This document shows positions 6,627 to 9,036 of a stretch of DNA of 9,036 nt, in pieces. The DNA is from Neisseriaceae bacterium (lineage in GTDB: Bacteria > Pseudomonadota > Gammaproteobacteria > Burkholderiales > Neisseriaceae), in the NCBI GenBank assembly GCA_030151665.1, contig JASLDB010000018.1, positions 1 through 9,036 on the forward strand, written 5' to 3'. Made by a program: the position numbers and the translations under genes. Each line of letters starts with the position of its first letter. Position 1 is the first letter of the stretch. A model generated the notes under the pieces. The model made no database searches and had not been told where the DNA came from. It saw only the letters and a program-made list of their open reading frames with translations.

Positions 6627-7778
6627 TTATACCAATGGTTTTTTAGGTTGTGTACGCAAAAGAATATAACCCAATAAACCCGATAGCAATGAACCTAAAA
6701 AAACGCCCATTTTGCTTAAATCTTGTAAAGCAGGGTCATCAAAAGCCAAAAGACTAATGAATAAACTCATGGTGAAACCAATACCACATAATAAGGCAAT
6801 ACCATAAACTTGTGCCCACGATGCCCCAGCAGGTCGTTTAAAAATACCTATTTTCTCACCAATATAGACCATGCCAAAGACACCGATTTGTTTGCCCACA
6901 AATAAACCCAAGGCAATGCCCAAAACCACCGTGTTGCTTAACATTTCCAGTGATACATTGGCAAAAGAAACACCAGCATTGGCAAAACCAAAAATAGGGA
7001 TGACCAAAAAACCAACCCAATTGGTTAAACCATGTTCCCATGCCAATAAGGGGGTGTCACCATGGTGATTGGTTTTGACACCATTAAGTGGAATGGTCAT
7101 CGCCAATGCCACCCCAGCCAAAGTCGCATGAATGCCTGATTTTAAAACCAAGGCCCACATAATGACACCCAAGATGAGGTAAGCCCAAGTTTGGGTCACG
7201 CCTTTTTTGTTTAAGGCAAACAATGCCACCAAGCACATCAATGCACCCAGTAAATATTCAATGTGCAGTTGACTGCTGTAGAAAATAGCAATAATCACAA
7301 TGGCTGCTAAATCATCCATAATGGCCAAAGCAGTTAAGAAAATTTTTAATGATAAAGGAACACGATCACTTAATAGCGCTAAAATACCCAAGGCAAATGC
7401 AATGTCAGTAGCAGTGGGGATGGCCCAACCACTAACAGTGGTTACATTGTGTCGATTTAACACATAGTAAATAATCGCAGGAACAGCCAAACCAGCCAAG
7501 GCTGCTAAGCCAGGTAGAATGCGTTGTGCATTACTAGCCAATTCACCATTGATAAATTCACGTTTAACTTCCAAACCAACGTACAAAAAGAATACTGCCA
7601 TTAAAGCATCATTAATCCATTCTAAGGTGCTTAAACCACCCAAGGGATAATGCAAAACACTAAAATACGTTGCAGCCATGGGGCTGTTGGCAAAAATAAG
7701 GCCCAATAGGGCAGATAGCATGAGGACAATGCCAGCGGCAGGGGCGGAAGAGAAAAAGGTTTTGATGCTATGGTACAT
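6627..7778 (-). CDS. nhaA: Na+/H+ antiporter NhaA
   Basis: A 383-residue inner-membrane antiporter that expels Na+ or Li+ in exchange for protons, for pH and salt balance. Signature residues align with E. coli NhaA (388 aa): WINDALMAVFF (54-64, Asp57 = D65), GLEVKRE (68-74, Glu70 = E78), TATDIAFALG (122-131, Asp125 = D133), IMDDLAAI (153-160, Asp155/Asp156 = D163/D164, the ion-binding pair), KSGIHATLAG (213-222, His217 = H225) and VGKQIG (294-299, Lys296 = K300). About 12 membrane helices are expected. The frame extends upstream to an ATG at 7835. I prefer the Met at 7778: AGGAG (7784-7788) lies 5 nt before it, and MYHSIKTFFSS matches the E. coli N-terminus. The region upstream carries palindromes that may be control sites. 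All key residues are intact, so it should be functional. Confidence 0.96.
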   Translation of the reverse strand: MYHSIKTFFSSAPAAGIVLMLSALLGLIFANSPMAATYFSVLHYPLGGLSTLEWINDALMAVFFLYVGLEVKREFINGELASNAQRILPGLAALAGLAVPAIIYYVLNRHNVTTVSGWAIPTATDIAFALGILALLSDRVPLSLKIFLTALAIMDDLAAIVIIAIFYSSQLHIEYLLGALMCLVALFALNKKGVTQTWAYLILGVIMWALVLKSGIHATLAGVALAMTIPLNGVKTNHHGDTPLLAWEHGLTNWVGFLVIPIFGFANAGVSFANVSLEMLSNTVVLGIALGLFVGKQIGVFGMVYIGEKIGIFKRPAGASWAQVYGIALLCGIGFTMSLFISLLAFDDPALQDLSKMGVFLGSLLSGLLGYILLRTQPKKPLV

Positions 7779-7800
7779 TGACACTCCTAATAGTTGGCTC

Positions 7801-7829
7801 AATATGCAACCCGTATGAACAGTTTGCAA
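7801..7829 (-). promoter_or_regulatory. Possible nhaA promoter
   Basis: On the - strand TTGCAA (7824-7829) and CATATT (7801-7806) are 17 bp apart, each matching four of six consensus bases. The start site would be near 7794, giving a short leader that holds the Shine-Dalgarno. The -35 lies inside a 12-bp palindrome. Confidence 0.3.
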
Positions 7830-7832
7830 ACT
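7821..7832. promoter_or_regulatory. 12-bp perfect palindrome upstream of nhaA, candidate operator
   Basis: AGTTTGCAAACT reads the same on both strands and lies 43 nt before the nhaA start codon, covering the candidate -35. It could bind a dimeric regulator such as an NhaR-like or other HTH protein. No regulator gene is visible, so this rests on symmetry and position only. Confidence 0.35.
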
Positions 7833-7868
7833 CAATCAACTCTATAGAAAAGACAATGGCATAAAAAT

Positions 7869-7906
7869 AAACAGGTATTTAGAATAACAAAAAAATACCT
7901 ATGTTT
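7869..7906. repeat. Extended inverted repeat upstream of nhaA
   Basis: A perfect 8-bp stem AGGTATTT (7873-7880) / AAATACCT (7893-7900) with a 12-nt loop. It extends by four more pairs (AAAC 7869-7872 with GTTT 7903-7906) across a 2-nt bulge. No T tract follows on either strand. It may be an operator or an RNA structure; its role is unknown. Confidence 0.35.
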
Positions 7907-8007
7907 ACAAGAAAAATATTTATTTTTTGCTTTTTTATGTCATGAAATAATAACTAAGGCTTTTTTGCCGCTAGAAAATATCGACAATTGAGCTTGTTAA
8001 GTTGGGC

Positions 8008-8148
8008 TTAATTTTCTAATTCGGTGAGTATGGCTTTAGTATTGGTCTGATCGATAATTTTTAGGTGTTGATGTATCCGTTGGGGTAGTGAGTGTGTTTG
8101 ATTATTAGCTTGATCCAATGATGGCGAATAAAATGATATATTTGTCAT
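8008..8148 (-). CDS. Possible small protein (46 aa), unknown
   Basis: An ATG-to-TAA frame of 46 codons divergent from the right-hand gene. The protein starts MTNISFYSPSLDQ and ends with a helix-like, Gln- and Lys-containing half, RIHQHLKIIDQTNTKAILTELEN broken up as residues 24-46. Its composition is polar and varied, like real protein rather than translated AT-rich spacer, which is why I list it. Against it: no Shine-Dalgarno (the ATG follows CACAAAAA), its length is within chance for spacer, and its start overlaps another inverted repeat. A TATAAG hexamer on the - strand at 8177-8182 could be its -10. The frame stays open upstream to a TAA at about 8197-8199 without another ATG, so it may also be a remnant of a larger gene. 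I do not recognise any family. Confidence 0.3.
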   Translation of the reverse strand: MTNISFYSPSLDQANNQTHSLPQRIHQHLKIIDQTNTKAILTELEN

Positions 8149-8169
8149 TTTTTGTGAAGATGATAAGAT
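8142..8169 (+). promoter_or_regulatory. Possible promoter of the right-hand gene
   Basis: TTGTCA (8142-8147, five of six to consensus) and TAAGAT (8164-8169, four of six) are 16 bp apart. The start site would be near 8176, about 28 nt before the ATG. The -10 and start site fall inside the adjacent inverted repeat. Confidence 0.4.
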
Positions 8170-8195
8170 GAGCCATCTTATATGATGACCATCAT
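8163..8195. repeat. Two adjacent dyads just before the right-hand gene, candidate operator
   Basis: The first is ATAAGATG (8163-8170) / CATCTTAT (8174-8181) with an AGC centre. Directly after it comes ATGATG (8182-8187) / CATCAT (8190-8195) with a 2-nt centre. Together they cover the possible -10 and transcription start and end 8 nt before the ATG. They could be a repressor site or a leader hairpin that controls translation. Confidence 0.4.
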
Positions 8196-8203
8196 TTTAT
8201 GCC

Positions 8204-9036
8204 ATGAATATCCAGCCTCAAATTTCACCATGCTATATCACCTCATTGTGCACCAGTAAAAAACACAGTGATAAGTACATATTACAAGTGGTGCAGCAAT
8301 TGATAAAACAGTCTGCTTCAGCGGGGCTTGCGATATCACAATTGCCAGCACCCATCAAGATGATTCCAATCACCCATATTCGCGACATTCAGGCCATCCA
8401 AAACACTAAGAGTTGGCCATATAATTGGCACAAAAACTGCATGGTTTTTGGCAGTTTGAAAAAGCCTTTTCAAAAGATAGATGTAGATTTTTTGTACGAC
8501 TGCAATCCTGAAAATACCTACGGCTATGGTGATTATGATGAGCATTGTCAACGGATTTTGTCGTATTACGACTGGGCTTTTTTTAGCTATTTTACGACTT
8601 ACGGTGGGTATCTTTTAAGTTTTATTACCAGCGACGAGGATTTGCATCAGTATGTGAATAATTGCCCCAAATTGGATATTAGTGAGCGCTATGATTCGCC
8701 TGATTTGGGCATGGCTCAGTTGCGTTATGCTGTCTTTTACGATTATGACGCAGAATGGTTGCTGCCACTTGCATTGGCAAAAGCATGTAATGAAGGCTTG
8801 CCTTTGTTGCTTCACGCTATTGATGTCAGTTCGTTCGAATATCTGATTTATGATCATGTTACTGATGAAAATATTGAAGGGCAATTTTGTTACACCAAGC
8901 ATTTAAAAAATTTAAAATTATTGGATAGCTGGGAAATAAGACCGCAAAACAGTTTTTCAAACCCATTGCGGTTTCAAGTATTTGAAATAACAGATGTCGA
9001 AGCCTATAACAAGCTACACATGAGCGGTATTGATTG
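8204..9036 (+). CDS. Unrecognised protein, 5' part, runs off the window
   Basis: An uninterrupted frame of 277 codons from ATG 8204 to the window edge, with no stop in view. An in-frame TGA at 8186-8188 limits the start. There is no clear Shine-Dalgarno before 8204; Met53 (8360) is a later option, but the reading before it also looks like protein. I recognise no family. By my count the fragment has 21 Tyr and 8 Cys (residues 10, 16, 79, 100, 115, 154, 195, 229) and is rich in Asp and aromatics. A dense acidic-aromatic part spans about 92-140 (KIDVDFLYDC to YLLSF), and a second runs through FYDYDAEWLL (178-187). No signal peptide or membrane helix is seen, so it is probably cytosolic. The Cys residues are scattered, with no CxxC pair. 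Preceding dyads suggest regulated expression. Two - strand frames inside it are best explained as shadows. Confidence 0.7.
   Translation, partial: MNIQPQISPCYITSLCTSKKHSDKYILQVVQQLIKQSASAGLAISQLPAPIKMIPITHIRDIQAIQNTKSWPYNWHKNCMVFGSLKKPFQKIDVDFLYDCNPENTYGYGDYDEHCQRILSYYDWAFFSYFTTYGGYLLSFITSDEDLHQYVNNCPKLDISERYDSPDLGMAQLRYAVFYDYDAEWLLPLALAKACNEGLPLLLHAIDVSSFEYLIYDHVTDENIEGQFCYTKHLKNLKLLDSWEIRPQNSFSNPLRFQVFEITDVEAYNKLHMSGID

Larger units (their letters stand above)
7779..8203. other. AT-rich intergenic region between divergent nhaA and the right-hand gene
   Basis: These 425 nt hold no long ORF. Besides the palindromes near nhaA and the dyads before 8204, there is a run of A/T bases at about 7906-7945. 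A short GGC-TTTTTT-GCC hairpin (7958-7969) is too weak for a terminator, and a 46-codon reading frame lies on the - strand at 8008-8148. The middle, about 7910-8005, shows nothing else that I can interpret. Confidence 0.5.

Noticed and set aside
7779..7835. A 19-residue N-terminal extension of NhaA from an upstream ATG
   Set aside because: AGGAG lies 5 nt before the Met at 7778 and the protein from there matches the E. coli NhaA start; the extension has no homology that I recognise.
8130..8153. AAAATGA / TCATTTT hairpin followed by T6 as a terminator
   Set aside because: The stem is only 7 AT-rich pairs, no + strand gene ends before it, and it overlaps a better -35 match and the small ORF start, so it is probably incidental.
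8336..8902. Two - strand reading frames (8336-8551 and 8615-8902) as genes
   Set aside because: A single + strand frame of 277 codons covers both without a stop; the - strand frames look like its shadow and have no Shine-Dalgarno that I noticed.
1..9036. Neisseria-type DNA uptake sequences, CRISPR arrays, insertion sequences, tRNA genes
   Set aside because: No GCCGTCTGAA, no regularly spaced repeats, no transposase-like protein and no cloverleaf-like sequence were found by reading.

Overview
The window is about 9 kb of AT-rich (roughly 40% GC by eye) proteobacterial chromosome. A lipoprotein of the LPS translocon (lptE) directly upstream of the clamp-loader delta subunit (holA) is a layout typical of beta- and gammaproteobacteria. 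A gatB gene implies tRNA-dependent amidation, so the organism is not an enteric. A low-GC Neisseriaceae- or Moraxellaceae-like bacterium would fit, but nothing here fixes the genus: no Neisseria-type uptake sequence (GCCGTCTGAA) was found. Most genes are ordinary chromosomal housekeeping genes. No mobile element, CRISPR array, tRNA or rRNA was recognised.

Left part (1-2635, + strand): the 3' end of gatB and an intrinsic terminator, then a tightly packed set of lptE, holA and a very basic 93-residue orphan gene. lptE and holA overlap by ATGA; holA and the orphan overlap by TAATG. An AT-rich terminator closes the set. The terminator after gatB ends only 11 nt before the lptE start codon, so the lptE set must depend on read-through or on a promoter inside the gatB end.

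Middle part (2636-5804): a zinc-dependent HDAC/AcuC-type deacetylase on + and a GNAT acetyltransferase on - converge on one 17-bp perfect hairpin terminator that contains the GNAT stop codon. Next comes metY (O-acetylhomoserine sulfhydrylase) on -, with its own terminator and an upstream region holding a TGAA-N5-TTCA element like the MetR box.

Right part (5805-9036): an unrecognised four-helix membrane protein on + with a perfect TATAAT, convergent with nhaA (Na+/H+ antiporter) on -. A regulatory-looking region upstream of nhaA follows, with a 12-bp palindrome on the candidate -35 and an extended inverted repeat. It also holds a possible 46-residue ORF on -. The window ends inside an unrecognised + strand gene that begins at 8204 and has at least 277 codons. 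Its candidate promoter overlaps two adjacent dyads.

The parts least explained by known biology are the truncated right-hand gene with its dyad-rich promoter region and small divergent ORF, the basic protein after holA, and the small membrane protein. No new multi-gene system is evident from the sequence alone.
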